A DNA stretch of 11,029 nucleotides from Frankiales bacterium (GCA_025963265.1 JAOPUY010000426.1:1-11029); one strand, 5' to 3'; counted from the first letter of the stretch, positions 1 to 9,371 are shown. The notes: a model not told the origin generated them from the sequence alone. Program-made: numbers and translations.

Positions 1-1
1 C

Positions 2-943
2 CTGACCAAGCGCTACGGCGAGAAGACCGCCGTCGACGGCCTGACGTTCAGCGTGAAGGCCGGTGTGGTGACCGGCTTCCTCGGTCCGAACGGCGCCGGC
101 AAGTCGACCACCATGCGGATGATCGCCGGCTTGGACGCCCCGACGTCCGGCTCGGCGCTGGTCAACGGCCGGCCCTACCAACAGGCTCGGGTGCCGATGG
201 CCGAACTCGGCATTCTGCTCGAGGCCAAAGCCGTGCACACCAGCCGCACGGCCTACCACCACCTGCTCGCCTTGGCCCAGACCAACGGCGTCCCCCGCTC
301 TCGGGTGGCCGAGGTGATCGACCTGGTCGGTCTGGGCGAGGTCGCGCGTAAACGCGCCGGCGGATTCTCCCTCGGCATGGGGCAGCGGCTCGGCATAGCC
401 TCGGCGCTGCTGGGCGATCCGCAGACGATTGTGCTGGACGAGCCGATCAACGGTTTGGACCCCGAAGGCATCCTGTGGGTGCGCAACCTCCTCAAGGCGC
501 TGGCCGCCGAGGGTCGCACCGTCTTCATCTCCTCTCACCTGATGAGCGAGATGGCCCTGACCGCCCATCACCTCATCGTGGTCGGACGGGGCGAGCTCAT
601 CGCCGACGTCAACGTCGAGGAGTTCGTGGCGATGGCCTCCACCAATGTCGTGCTGGTCCGCTCCCCGCAGGCCACCCAACTACGCGAGTTGCTGCAGGCG
701 CCTGACGTCAGCATCAGCAGCGCCGAGGCGGGCGTGCTGGAGGTTCGCGGCGTGAGCGCCGAAGCCATCGGCGACCTCGCGTACGAGCATCAGATCCGAC
801 TGCACGGACTGACTGTCCAGCAGGCCTCACTGGAGGACGCGTTCATGGAGATGACTCGCGACTCGGTCGAATTCCATGCCCACCCCGCTGCCACCCACCC
901 CACTGCCCAGCCCACTGCCACCCACGCCGGAGAGCCGCGATGA
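2..943 (+). CDS. ABC transporter ATP-binding protein (5' end outside window)
   Basis: Cytoplasmic ATPase subunit of an ABC-2-type exporter; the substrate is unknown. The reading frame is open to the left edge, so the true start lies upstream. A GTG at 53 is internal, because typical ATPase N-terminal sequence (LTKRYGEKTAVDGLTF) precedes it. Counting codons from position 2, the visible part is 313 residues. The Walker A motif GPNGAGKST is at 28-36. A signature of the SLGMGQ type is at 123-128, Walker B IVLDE at 143-147, the D-loop GLD just after, and the H-loop histidine near 179. The Q-loop region reads LLEAKAVH, with Glu in place of the usual Gln, a variant I associate with the BcrA/DrrA-like exporter ATPases. 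The last 22 residues are a low-complexity His/Pro/Thr/Ala tail with four histidines, encoded by C-rich repeats. The stop overlaps the permease start (ATGA), so the two are co-translated. The family call is firm; drug, peptide or lipid export cannot be told apart. Confidence 0.93.
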   Translation: MTKRYGEKTAVDGLTFSVKAGVVTGFLGPNGAGKSTTMRMIAGLDAPTSGSALVNGRPYQQARVPMAELGILLEAKAVHTSRTAYHHLLALAQTNGVPRSRVAEVIDLVGLGEVARKRAGGFSLGMGQRLGIASALLGDPQTIVLDEPINGLDPEGILWVRNLLKALAAEGRTVFISSHLMSEMALTAHHLIVVGRGELIADVNVEEFVAMASTNVVLVRSPQATQLRELLQAPDVSISSAEAGVLEVRGVSAEAIGDLAYEHQIRLHGLTVQQASLEDAFMEMTRDSVEFHAHPAATHPTAQPTATHAGEPR

Positions 944-1788
944 CCAGCACCCTCACCCCCGCCCCGGCGCCGGCGCCGGCCGAGTTGACTGTGACCCCGC
1001 GCTTTCCCGGCATGAAAGTCACGCAGGCGCGGGTCATCGTCTCCGAGTGGACGAAGTTTCGGTCGCTGCGCTCGACCCTGATCACGCTGGCGATCAGCGT
1101 GATCCTCACCGTCGGCCTCGGCGTGCTGATCAGCGCCGTCACCGCCTCGCACTGGGATCAGGCCTCGGCCCTCGACCGCGCGGACTTCAACGCCGTCGTC
1201 ACCAGCCTCAACGGCGTCCGCATCTCCCAACTGGCCGTCGGCGTGCTCGGCGTCCTGCTGCTCAGCGGCGAGTACGCCACCGGCATGATCCGGGCCTCCC
1301 TCACCGCGGTGCCCAAGCGGCTTCCGGTCTTGTGGGCGAAGCTGTCGGTCTTCACCGTCGTCGTCGGCCTGATCTCGATCGCCTCGACCTTCATCGCGTT
1401 CTTCCTCGGCCAGGCGATGCTGTCCAGCCGCCACCTCCAGGTGACGATCAGCAGCCCGCACGCCGTCCGGATGGTGCTCGGCGCGGGCCTCTACCTGCTG
1501 CTCGTCGGGCTCATCGGGATGGCCTTTGGTGGGCTGCTGCGCAACACCGCGGCCGGCATCTCCGCGCTGGTCGCGTTGTTCTTCGTGATCCCACCGGTGT
1601 TGGAGTTGCTGCCGCAGAGCTGGACGAACGCCATTGGGCCCTACCTGCCGGCCGCCGCCGGCGAGGCGTTCTGGGGGCATCCCGATAGCGCGCACCTGTC
1701 GGCCCTGTCCGGGTTGCTGGTCCTGTTGGGCTGGACCGCCGCGGTGATCGCCGCCGCCGCCGTCCGGCTCAAGACCCAGGACGCCTGA
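940..1788 (+). CDS. ABC-2-type transporter permease
   Basis: Membrane subunit partnering the ATPase upstream. The 282-residue protein has six predicted membrane segments, at about 46-67, 95-113, 134-156, 177-198, 205-224 and 254-277. This is the usual ABC-2 permease topology. The N-terminal cytoplasmic stretch contains SEWTKFRSLRSTL (35-47), which resembles the amphipathic entry helix common in actinobacterial ABC-2 permeases. The extreme N-terminus is a Pro-Ala repeat (PAPAPAPA) encoded by a ccggcg run, so it is low complexity like the end of its partner. The ATG at 940 overlaps the ATPase stop (ATGA), with a GGAGAG ribosome-binding site at 929-934. No regulator or accessory gene adjoins the pair inside the window, so the substrate remains open. 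Confidence 0.9.
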   Translation: MTSTLTPAPAPAPAELTVTPRFPGMKVTQARVIVSEWTKFRSLRSTLITLAISVILTVGLGVLISAVTASHWDQASALDRADFNAVVTSLNGVRISQLAVGVLGVLLLSGEYATGMIRASLTAVPKRLPVLWAKLSVFTVVVGLISIASTFIAFFLGQAMLSSRHLQVTISSPHAVRMVLGAGLYLLLVGLIGMAFGGLLRNTAAGISALVALFFVIPPVLELLPQSWTNAIGPYLPAAAGEAFWGHPDSAHLSALSGLLVLLGWTAAVIAAAAVRLKTQDA

Positions 1789-1817
1789 CCCGGCCCCGGC
1801 CCTTACACCACGATCGG

Positions 1818-1860
1818 CCGCGCGACGCCGTTAGCTGTGGCGCGGTTGTGCGTTTGCTTT
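1818..1860 (+). terminator. Weak candidate terminator after the ABC operon
   Basis: CCGCGC (1818-1823) can pair with GCGCGG (1840-1845) around a 16-nt loop. The following bases to 1860 are unusually T-rich for this genome. The long loop makes this a weak call. Confidence 0.25.
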
Positions 1861-1875
1861 GGCGATAAGGCGACC

Positions 1876-1904
1876 TAGACGCTCCCTTTGCCCGGACGTA
1901 CCTT
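1876..1904 (+). promoter_or_regulatory. Weak sigma-70-like promoter candidate for the GAF-ANTAR/kinase operon
   Basis: TAGACG (1876-1881) lies 17 bp from TACCTT (1899-1904). This resembles TTGACA-N17-TATAAT with four of six matches in the -35 element and a TAnnnT -10. It would start RNA near 1911, giving a leader of about 60 nt before the first small ORF. No better pair was seen between 1789 and 1971. Confidence 0.3.
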
Positions 1905-1971
1905 AGGAGCATCCAGGGATCTAAACCGCGGAGAAATCCGAATCTCAGGCGTCGTTCGGTGAGGTCCACCT

Positions 1972-1998
1972 ATGAGCATTATCGGTGCACGATCATGA
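1972..1998 (+). CDS. Candidate upstream mini-ORF 1 (8 residues)
   Basis: The ATG at 1972 encodes MSIIGARS and stops at 1996-1998. It is preceded by GAGG at 1961-1964 with a 7-nt gap, the best ribosome-binding site in this leader. Its stop overlaps the ATG of mini-ORF 2 (ATGA, 1995-1998). The codons include ATT, CGA and TCA, which are uncommon in the flanking genes. Whether it is translated is inference. Confidence 0.4.
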   Translation: MSIIGARS

Positions 1999-2014
1999 GA
2001 ATCGTCGGTGCACG

Positions 2015-2017
<3 letters not shown>
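1972..2017 (+). repeat. 23-bp tandem duplication at the start of the GAF-ANTAR gene
   Basis: Positions 1972-1994 and 1995-2017 are two adjacent copies of a 23-bp unit, identical at 19 of 23 positions. Each begins with ATGAG and carries the shared 12-mer TCGGTGCACGAT (1982-1993 and 2005-2016). That core is nearly palindromic, since the perfect form would be ATCGTGCACGAT. The two cores sit about two helical turns apart, so they could also be paired protein-binding sites. Each copy supplies a start codon and makes a stop codon overlap the next start. Confidence 0.85.

Positions 2018-2018
<1 letters not shown>
1995..2018 (+). CDS. Candidate upstream mini-ORF 2 (7 residues)
   Basis: The ATG at 1995 encodes MRIVGAR, a duplicate of mini-ORF 1, and stops at 2016-2018. 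The stop overlaps the ATG at 2015 of the GAF-ANTAR gene (ATGA). It has no ribosome-binding site of its own, so translation would depend on ribosomes finishing mini-ORF 1. It contains AGA and CGA arginine codons; AGA is rare in GC-rich genomes. Confidence 0.38.
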
Positions 2019-5258
<3,240 letters not shown>

Positions 5259-5283
5259 GCCGGCCCACTCGGACTGTCCGCCG

Positions 5284-5303
5284 CTTGGGACCAAAGTCCC
5301 CGC
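5284..5303 (+). promoter_or_regulatory. DosR/DevR box
   Basis: This 20-mer contains the palindromic core GGGACCAAAGTCCC (5287-5300). It matches the mycobacterial DosR consensus TTSGGGACTWWAGTCCCSAA at 15 of 20 positions, including every base of GGGAC and GTCCC. It lies between the DevR-like gene and the membrane-protein gene. Just upstream, CGGACTGTCCG (5270-5280) repeats the half-sites with too short a spacer to be a standard box. Confidence 0.72.
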
Positions 5304-5323
5304 GGAGCACCGACCAGCGCCCC

Positions 5324-5329
5324 TACAGC
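5324..5329 (+). promoter_or_regulatory. Possible -10 element of the DosR-box promoter
   Basis: TACAGC sits where a start near 5336 would place the DosR box centre at about -42, a usual activator position for DosR. The match to TATAAT is poor, as is common at activated promoters. Confidence 0.3.
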
Positions 5330-5351
5330 ACGGACGGCGCCTCGGTCAGGA

Positions 5352-5382
5352 TCAGCTTGGGAAGCTGAGCATGCCCCATGCT
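5352..5382 (+). repeat. Two abutting perfect hairpins in the 5' leader
   Basis: Hairpin 1 is CAGCTT-GGG-AAGCTG (5353-5367), and T5352 with A5368 could extend it. Hairpin 2 is AGCATG-CCC-CATGCT (5368-5382). Each has a perfect six-base-pair stem and a three-base loop. They adjoin with no spacer, and their loops (GGG and CCC) are complementary. They end 19 nt before the ribosome-binding site of the membrane-protein gene. Confidence 0.7.
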
Positions 5383-5415
5383 GCTCGTCCTCATAGTGCA
5401 CGGAAAGGCCAACTC

Positions 5416-6042
5416 ATGACCGCAGCAACTGTCGCCGCCCCCGGACCCAGCGAAAAGGCGGAGCACGCGCCGCCTTCCTCGACCGGCGAGGGACGCGCAC
5501 CGCGACGCATGATCGACATCGTCCTCACCGGAGGAGGCCTGCTGATGACAGCGGTCCTCGTCATTGCCGGGTGTCTGCTGATCTGGGCGCACACCTTCGT
5601 CAACAACGAGATCCACAATCAGCTCGCGGCCGAGCAGATTTACTTTCCGGCCGCCAACAGCGCCGCCGTGGCCGCCCCCGAGTTCAAAGCCATGCGACAG
5701 TACGGCGGTCAGCAGTTGACCACCGGCGCGCAAGCCGAGGTGTACGCCGATCACTTCATCGCCAATCACCTCAAGGCCATCGGCGGGGGCAAGACCTACG
5801 CCCAGCTCAGCACCGAGGCCCAGGCTGACCCGAAGAACACCGTGCTGGCCGGTCAGGTCGCCACCGTCTTCAAGGGCGAGACGCTCCGCGGCTTGCTGCT
5901 CAACGCCTACGCCTTCGGGACGATGGCCACCATCGCTCTCATCGCCGCCATCGCCGCCTTCGTAGCGGCCGGTCTGATGCTCACGTTGTCTGCGCTGGGA
6001 GTCCTGCACATCCGCCGGACCAAGGGCACGGCCGCCGCCTGA
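5416..6042 (+). CDS. Two-helix membrane protein with extracytoplasmic domain, probable DosR-type target
   Basis: Protein of 208 residues with no assigned biochemical function. A 33-residue cytoplasmic N-terminus rich in Pro, Ala and Ser leads to membrane helix 1 (about 34-58). An exported domain of roughly 105 residues follows, then helix 2 (about 166-197) and a short basic tail (HIRRTKG). Conspicuous stretches are LAAEQIYFP, QAEVYADHFIANHL, GGGKTYAQLS and GETLRGLLLNAYAFGTM. This layout resembles a widespread actinobacterial membrane family often mislabelled aromatic ring-opening dioxygenase LigA; no dioxygenase features are visible. The start is the ATG at 5416, with GGAAAGG at 5402-5408 and a 7-nt gap. 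An in-frame extension back to 5221 would translate through the DosR box and leader hairpins and is unlikely. The gene sits directly downstream of the kinase-regulator pair and its box, so induction in low oxygen is the best guess. Confidence 0.85.
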   Translation: MTAATVAAPGPSEKAEHAPPSSTGEGRAPRRMIDIVLTGGGLLMTAVLVIAGCLLIWAHTFVNNEIHNQLAAEQIYFPAANSAAVAAPEFKAMRQYGGQQLTTGAQAEVYADHFIANHLKAIGGGKTYAQLSTEAQADPKNTVLAGQVATVFKGETLRGLLLNAYAFGTMATIALIAAIAAFVAAGLMLTLSALGVLHIRRTKGTAAA

Positions 6043-6049
6043 GGGCGGC
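6034..6049 (+). terminator. Weak hairpin over the membrane-protein stop codon
   Basis: GCCGCC (6034-6039) pairs with GGCGGC (6044-6049) around the loop TGAG, which contains the stop codon. The stem is all G-C but no T-tract follows, so termination is uncertain. Confidence 0.3.
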
Positions 6050-6084
6050 AGTGGGGCTTGTTACCTGGCCCACAGTGTCGGGCG

Positions 6085-6097
6085 TCTCATAATGAGA
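6085..6097 (+). promoter_or_regulatory. Palindrome TCTCATAATGAGA, possible operator over a -10 element
   Basis: A perfect inverted repeat, six bases each side of a central A. It contains CATAAT (6088-6093), which is one base from TATAAT, so an operator overlapping a promoter is plausible. No clear -35 element was found at the right distance upstream. Confidence 0.4.
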
Positions 6098-6120
6098 GTA
6101 GCTTAACAGTAGTGTGATAT

Positions 6121-6153
6121 GCGGCGAACCGCCCTTAGGGCGCTTAGACAGCG
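6121..6153 (+). repeat. Overlapping, mutually exclusive hairpins before the 96-residue ORF
   Basis: GCGG-CGAA-CCGC (6121-6132) and CGCCC-TTA-GGGCG (6130-6142) share bases 6130-6132, so both cannot form at once. A third small stem, CGCT/AGCG (6141-6144 with 6150-6153), overlaps the second and touches the ribosome-binding site GAGG at 6153-6156. The arrangement would suit control of translation, but the stems are short. Confidence 0.4.
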
Positions 6154-6164
6154 AGGTGTCCATA

Positions 6165-6455
6165 ATGCAGAAGAGGGCGAGCGTGCAGGCCGTGTCAGTG
6201 GTCGAGCTCGCTATCCGACAGGCAGAGGACCTCCGGCAGCTGGTCAAAGCGGCGAGAAAGCGCGGGGTGGCCTGCGAGGTCGACACGTATGACGACATTG
6301 TGAGTGCGATGCTGGCCAAGTACCCGATGTGGGAGCCGTGCGAGCAGCGGCTGCGAGACCAAGTCGCGTCCGTGGCGTTGGCCGACCGTGGATTCGTGCG
6401 TGAATTGCTCGGCTCGCTTGAGCCAGACCGAGCTATTCACGCACGAGACAAGTGA
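6165..6455 (+). CDS. Hypothetical protein, 96 residues
   Basis: I do not recognise this protein. The ATG at 6165 is chosen because GAGGT at 6153-6157 precedes it with a 7-nt gap. A GTG at 6114 would translate through the leader hairpins. The product looks soluble and helical. A basic, charged first half contains a helix with VVELAIRQAEDLRQLVKAARKRG, here split as VVELAIRQAEDL (11-22) and RQLVKAARKRG (24-34). It is followed by YDDIVSAMLAKYPMWEPCEQRL and ends DRAIHARDK. There is no signal peptide or membrane helix. Codon use is a little less GC-biased than in the neighbours, and the upstream region is AT-richer, which may indicate later acquisition. It is convergent with the MFS gene, with 11 bp between the two stops. 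Confidence 0.6.
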   Translation: MQKRASVQAVSVVELAIRQAEDLRQLVKAARKRGVACEVDTYDDIVSAMLAKYPMWEPCEQRLRDQVASVALADRGFVRELLGSLEPDRAIHARDK

Positions 6456-6466
6456 CGCTGCCGACC

Positions 6467-8017
6467 TCAGGCCGGGACCGGCGCCTCGGCCGGTTGACCC
6501 TCGTGCTGCTGGGCGAAATCCTTGCTGCGGATGGTGCTGAACGAGATGACCGCGGCCACTAGGGCCACCACCGCCCCCACCAGCAGGATCTCATTCAGCC
6601 CGCTGGTGAAGGCCGCTTTGGTGATCTCGCCTACGTCAGCGCGGTTGGCCGGTGGCAGGCTGGCGATGGTCTGCTTGATGGTCCCTGATTGCACCGCGGT
6701 GGCGATCTCCGGGCCTCGCCCGCTCAGACCGGGCACGCCCGCCACGTGATCGACGACGTAGGACTTCACCTGGCTGGCGAACAGGGTGCCGAGCAGGGCG
6801 ATGCCGGTGGCGATGCCGACCTGGCGAAACGTCGAGCTGATCCCGGAGGCCATGCCCGCCTGTTGCGGCCGAACCACCCCCACCGCGGTTGAGGCCAGCG
6901 GCGGGTTGATCATCCCCACCCCGGCGCCGGAGATGATGAGCCCCGGCACGAGATGAGTCCAGGTCGAGGTCGCGCTCAAGCCACGCATCAGCAACAGCCC
7001 GATGCCGACTAACAGCAACCCGGGCCCGATGAGAAATCGCACCGGGACGTGCGAGGTCAGCCGGCCGGCAATCGCCGAGGTCGCCAGGATGCCGCCGGAC
7101 AACACCAGCAGCCGCAGTCCGGTGGCCAGCGCGCCAAAGCCGAGAATGTCCTGCAGGTACAGGACGAGGTAGAGCAGCAGCGAGAAGATCGAGGCGCTCA
7201 AGCCGAAGGCCGCCACCGCGCCGCCGCTAAAGGTGGGCAGGCGGAACAGCGAGAGGTCGAACATCGGATGGCGACCGCGCAGCTCCACCGCCACGAAGGC
7301 GAGCAACAGCACGGCGGCCGCAATGAGGCAGCCGATCACCACACCGCTGCCAAAGGACTTCTGATTGGACTCGATCAGTCCGTACACCAGGCTGGCCAAC
7401 GCCGCGGTGAACAACGCGAAGCCCAACCAATCGGGCTGGTGGGCTTGCGGCGACTTGGACTCGACGACCTTAGTCAGCGCGATGGCGACCGCGAGAATCC
7501 CGAACGGCAGGTTCACGAAGAAGATCCAGCGCCAGGACAGGCCGGAGGTGAGCGCGCCGCCCAGCAACGGGCCGATGGCCACGGCTAGGCCGGTGATCGC
7601 GCCCCAGACCCCGAAGGCGGTGCCGCGGTCCTTGCCTCGGAAGGCGTCGGCGAGCAGGGCCAGCGAGACCGAGAACATGATCGCACCGCCGACGCCTTGC
7701 AGCGCCCGCGCCAACTGCAGCAGCAGGATGGTGCCGGACACGCCGCACAGCAGCGAGGCGGCGGTGAAGATGATCAGCCCGATGACGTACAGCCGCCGCC
7801 GCCCGAACAAGTCAGCCAAGCTGCCGGCGGTCAGCAACAAGGCAGCCAGCGTGAGGGCGTAGGCGTCCACCACCCACTGCAGATCGGAGAAGCTGGCATG
7901 CAGGGAGGACTGAATGTCGGGAAGCGCGACGTTGACGATGGTGATGTCCAGCAGCAGCATGAACGTGCCTAGACAGACCGCGACCAGGGTCCACCACTTG
8001 TTACCGGTAGTCGGCAT
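6467..8017 (-). CDS. MFS exporter, DHA2 (EmrB/QacA-like, 14-helix) family
   Basis: Inner-membrane proton-coupled exporter of 516 residues, the normal length for the 14-helix DHA2 drug:proton antiporters. Visible motifs are LDITIVNVALPDI (23-35, the D1 motif of helix 1), GSLADLFGRRR (65-75, motif A of loop 2-3), RALQGVGGA (104-112) and GAITGLAVAIGPLLGG (139-154, motif C, the antiporter signature). The SWRWIFFVNLPFG stretch (161-173) is also typical of DHA2 proteins. A loop of about 60 residues (416-475) separates the last two helices. The ATG at 8015-8017 is preceded by a strong GAGGAGG on the minus strand (8022-8028). No TetR- or MarR-type regulator is next to it. The divergent neighbour is an 80-residue protein of unknown role. 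The substrate cannot be predicted. Confidence 0.93.
   Translation of the reverse strand: MPTTGNKWWTLVAVCLGTFMLLLDITIVNVALPDIQSSLHASFSDLQWVVDAYALTLAALLLTAGSLADLFGRRRLYVIGLIIFTAASLLCGVSGTILLLQLARALQGVGGAIMFSVSLALLADAFRGKDRGTAFGVWGAITGLAVAIGPLLGGALTSGLSWRWIFFVNLPFGILAVAIALTKVVESKSPQAHQPDWLGFALFTAALASLVYGLIESNQKSFGSGVVIGCLIAAAVLLLAFVAVELRGRHPMFDLSLFRLPTFSGGAVAAFGLSASIFSLLLYLVLYLQDILGFGALATGLRLLVLSGGILATSAIAGRLTSHVPVRFLIGPGLLLVGIGLLLMRGLSATSTWTHLVPGLIISGAGVGMINPPLASTAVGVVRPQQAGMASGISSTFRQVGIATGIALLGTLFASQVKSYVVDHVAGVPGLSGRGPEIATAVQSGTIKQTIASLPPANRADVGEITKAAFTSGLNEILLVGAVVALVAAVISFSTIRSKDFAQQHEGQPAEAPVPA
6477..6494 (+). terminator. Weak hairpin past the 96-residue ORF
   Basis: ACCGGC-GCCTCG-GCCGGT forms a perfect six-base-pair stem with a six-base loop, 22 nt past the stop of the small gene. 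It lies inside the end of the convergent MFS gene and has no clear T-tract. Confidence 0.3.
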
Positions 8018-8095
8018 GCCGCCTCCTCAGCGTTCGGTCGTCGGGCCAGTAGGCGATTCACGGGCGGAGTCGACGGCTGTTATCAACCTAGCGCC

Positions 8096-8107
8096 TACCC
8101 TGACCTC
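8096..8107 (+). promoter_or_regulatory. -10 element for a probable leaderless transcript
   Basis: TACCCT (8096-8101) fits the actinobacterial TAnnnT -10 pattern and ends six bases before the ATG at 8108. That would place the RNA start at the A of the start codon. No ribosome-binding site is present and the -35 region is weak. Confidence 0.45.
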
Positions 8108-8350
8108 ATGAGCCAGCCGGAAGACGACCATTCGCTCGCGTGCGCCGCGGTCGGGCTCTGGTACCGAATCCGGGCGGCCGAGAAGAGCGGTCCGGTCGGC
8201 GAGCACGAGATTCTGACCATGGCGGGCGACCCGACCGCTTGGCAGCCCGACGGTGAGCTCGAGGATCTCGAAGAGCCGATGGACCAATTGTTGTCCAACG
8301 GCTGGGTGCGAGCCGAGGCGGGCCGCTACTCCACGGTCAACGACTTCTGA
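8108..8350 (+). CDS. Hypothetical 80-residue acidic protein
   Basis: I do not recognise the family. The protein is acidic and soluble, with no signal peptide or membrane helix. Residues 30-80 read as a helix (GEHEILTMAG), a second helix (LEDLEEPMDQLLSNGWV) and a strand-turn-strand (RAEAGRYSTVNDF). This loosely resembles the second half of a winged-helix domain. That likeness is inference from pattern only. The gene has no ribosome-binding site, and the -10-like TACCCT just upstream suggests a leaderless mRNA. It diverges from the MFS exporter across 90 bp, so a regulatory link is possible but unproven. The stop at 8348-8350 lies 75 bp before the LLM gene on the same strand. Confidence 0.6.
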   Translation: MSQPEDDHSLACAAVGLWYRIRAAEKSGPVGEHEILTMAGDPTAWQPDGELEDLEEPMDQLLSNGWVRAEAGRYSTVNDF

Positions 8351-8357
8351 CCTCGAG

Positions 8358-8373
8358 ACTGGTCCAAACTGGT
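8358..8373 (+). repeat. Direct repeat ACTGGT with 10-bp period
   Basis: ACTGGT occurs at 8358-8363 and 8368-8373, one helical turn apart. It lies ahead of TAAGCT (8378-8383), a possible -10 for the LLM oxidoreductase gene. A small palindrome GCCACCGTGGC follows at 8387-8397. It could be an activator site. Confidence 0.3.
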
Positions 8374-8425
8374 GATCTAAGCTTCGGCCACCGTGGCTAT
8401 TCGCGAGCACAGAAAGCGAGCATTG

Positions 8426-9292
8426 ATGAAGTTCGGCTTCTCCCTGAGCGGGCTCAGTCCCAGGTATTACCCCGAGTTGGCGCAGGAGGCCGAGCGAGCC
8501 GGCTTCGAGTCGGTGTGGATTCCCGACCATCTGGTCTTCCCCGACGTCCTGCCCTCGACCTACCTCTACAGCGAGGACGGCAACGCCCCGATCACCTCGG
8601 CCACCGCGGTCTATGACCCCTGGGTGCTGCTGGGCGCGATCGCGGCGACGACGCAGACCATCCGGCTGGCCACGAACGTCTACGTGCTGCCGCTTCGCCA
8701 TCCGATCGTCACCGCGCGCGGCGTGCTCACCGTTGACCGCATCTCCCACGGACGGATCACTCTCGGCATCGGGGTGGGCTGGTTGAAAGAGGAGTTCGAG
8801 ATCGTGGGGGAGGACCCGTCCAACCGCGGCGCCCGCACCGACGAGATCATCCCGCTGCTGCGGCGGCTGTGGAGCGAGAGCGTCATCTCCCACCAGGGCG
8901 AGTACTACGACTTCCCGGCCGTTCGCTTCGAGCCGAAGGCGTTTCAGCAGCCCATCCCGATCGAGATCGGGGGCACCTCGAAGGCGGCGCTGCGCCGAGC
9001 GGGCGCCCTCGGCGACGGCTGGATCGAACTGGGCTCCAAGTCGGCCGCGGAGTTCAGCGAACGGCTGGGCGTCGTGCAGGCGGCCCGAGTCGCCGCCGGC
9101 CGGGAGGACTCGCCGTTCACGGTCACGGCCGGCGCGGCCTCGGACGCGAGCGTCGAGGACGTGCGCGACTCAGCGGCGATCGGGGTGGACCGGGTGATCG
9201 TCGGGCCTTCAGCGCCTCATCGTCGCTTAACCAAGCAGGACTACAGCGAGGTCATCGCCCGCTTCGGCGAGGAAGTCATCCCCTACATCTAA
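8426..9292 (+). CDS. LLM-class flavin/F420-dependent oxidoreductase
   Basis: Cytoplasmic TIM-barrel oxidoreductase of the luciferase-like monooxygenase superfamily, 288 residues. It looks most like the F420-dependent subgroup that includes mycobacterial Rv2161c-type proteins. Supporting stretches are AERAGFESVWIPDHLVFPD (22-40), TIRLATNVYVLPLRHPIVTAR (78-98), given in parts as TIRLATNVYV and LPLRHPIVTAR, DRISHGRITLGIGVGWLKEE (104-123) and NRGARTDEIIPLLRRLW (133-149). PIPIEIGGTSKAALRRAG (176-193) and LGDGWI (195-200) follow. The start is taken as the ATG at 8426, because family members begin with a short MKFG-type strand. An in-frame GTG at 8393 would add eleven basic residues. The ribosome-binding site is weak (GAAAGCGAG at 8412-8420). 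The hydride donor (F420H2 or FMNH2) and substrate cannot be read from sequence. It is convergent with the binding-protein gene. Confidence 0.88.
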   Translation: MKFGFSLSGLSPRYYPELAQEAERAGFESVWIPDHLVFPDVLPSTYLYSEDGNAPITSATAVYDPWVLLGAIAATTQTIRLATNVYVLPLRHPIVTARGVLTVDRISHGRITLGIGVGWLKEEFEIVGEDPSNRGARTDEIIPLLRRLWSESVISHQGEYYDFPAVRFEPKAFQQPIPIEIGGTSKAALRRAGALGDGWIELGSKSAAEFSERLGVVQAARVAAGREDSPFTVTAGAASDASVEDVRDSAAIGVDRVIVGPSAPHRRLTKQDYSEVIARFGEEVIPYI

Positions 9293-9324
9293 GGGCTAAC
9301 AACACTTCTCACGGTTTGCAAACG

Positions 9325-9371
9325 GCGAAGCCGGTGCCGCGATCAGGCTCTGATCGCGCCACCGGCTTCGC
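9325..9371. terminator. Bidirectional hairpin terminator between convergent genes
   Basis: GCGAAGCCGGTG (9325-9336) pairs perfectly with CACCGGCTTCGC (9360-9371). After one C-C mismatch, CGCGATCAG (9338-9346) pairs with CTGATCGCG (9350-9358) around the loop GCT. The stem of 21 pairs sits 32 bp after the LLM stop and 27 bp from the binding-protein stop, so it can serve both. There is no strong T-tract on either side. A separate palindrome GTTTGCAAAC lies at 9314-9323. Confidence 0.85.

Noticed and set aside
790..1695. Long minus-strand open frame of about 300 residues opposite the ABC genes
   Set aside because: It is antisense to well-supported genes. Its product is dominated by Arg, Asp, Gly and Gln runs typical of a shadow frame in GC-rich DNA.
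5352..5382. The tandem hairpins as a standard ANTAR target motif
   Set aside because: Known targets have six-base loops, whereas these stems close on three-base loops. It is kept only as a tentative finding.
5323..6009. Minus-strand open frame of about 228 residues over the membrane protein
   Set aside because: It would cover the DosR box region and the membrane gene in antisense. The composition is Gly/Glu/Arg-rich and unlike a real domain.
8027..8893. Minus-strand open frame of about 288 residues across the 80-residue gene and the LLM gene
   Set aside because: It crosses two better-supported plus-strand genes and the divergent promoter region, and shows no family motif.
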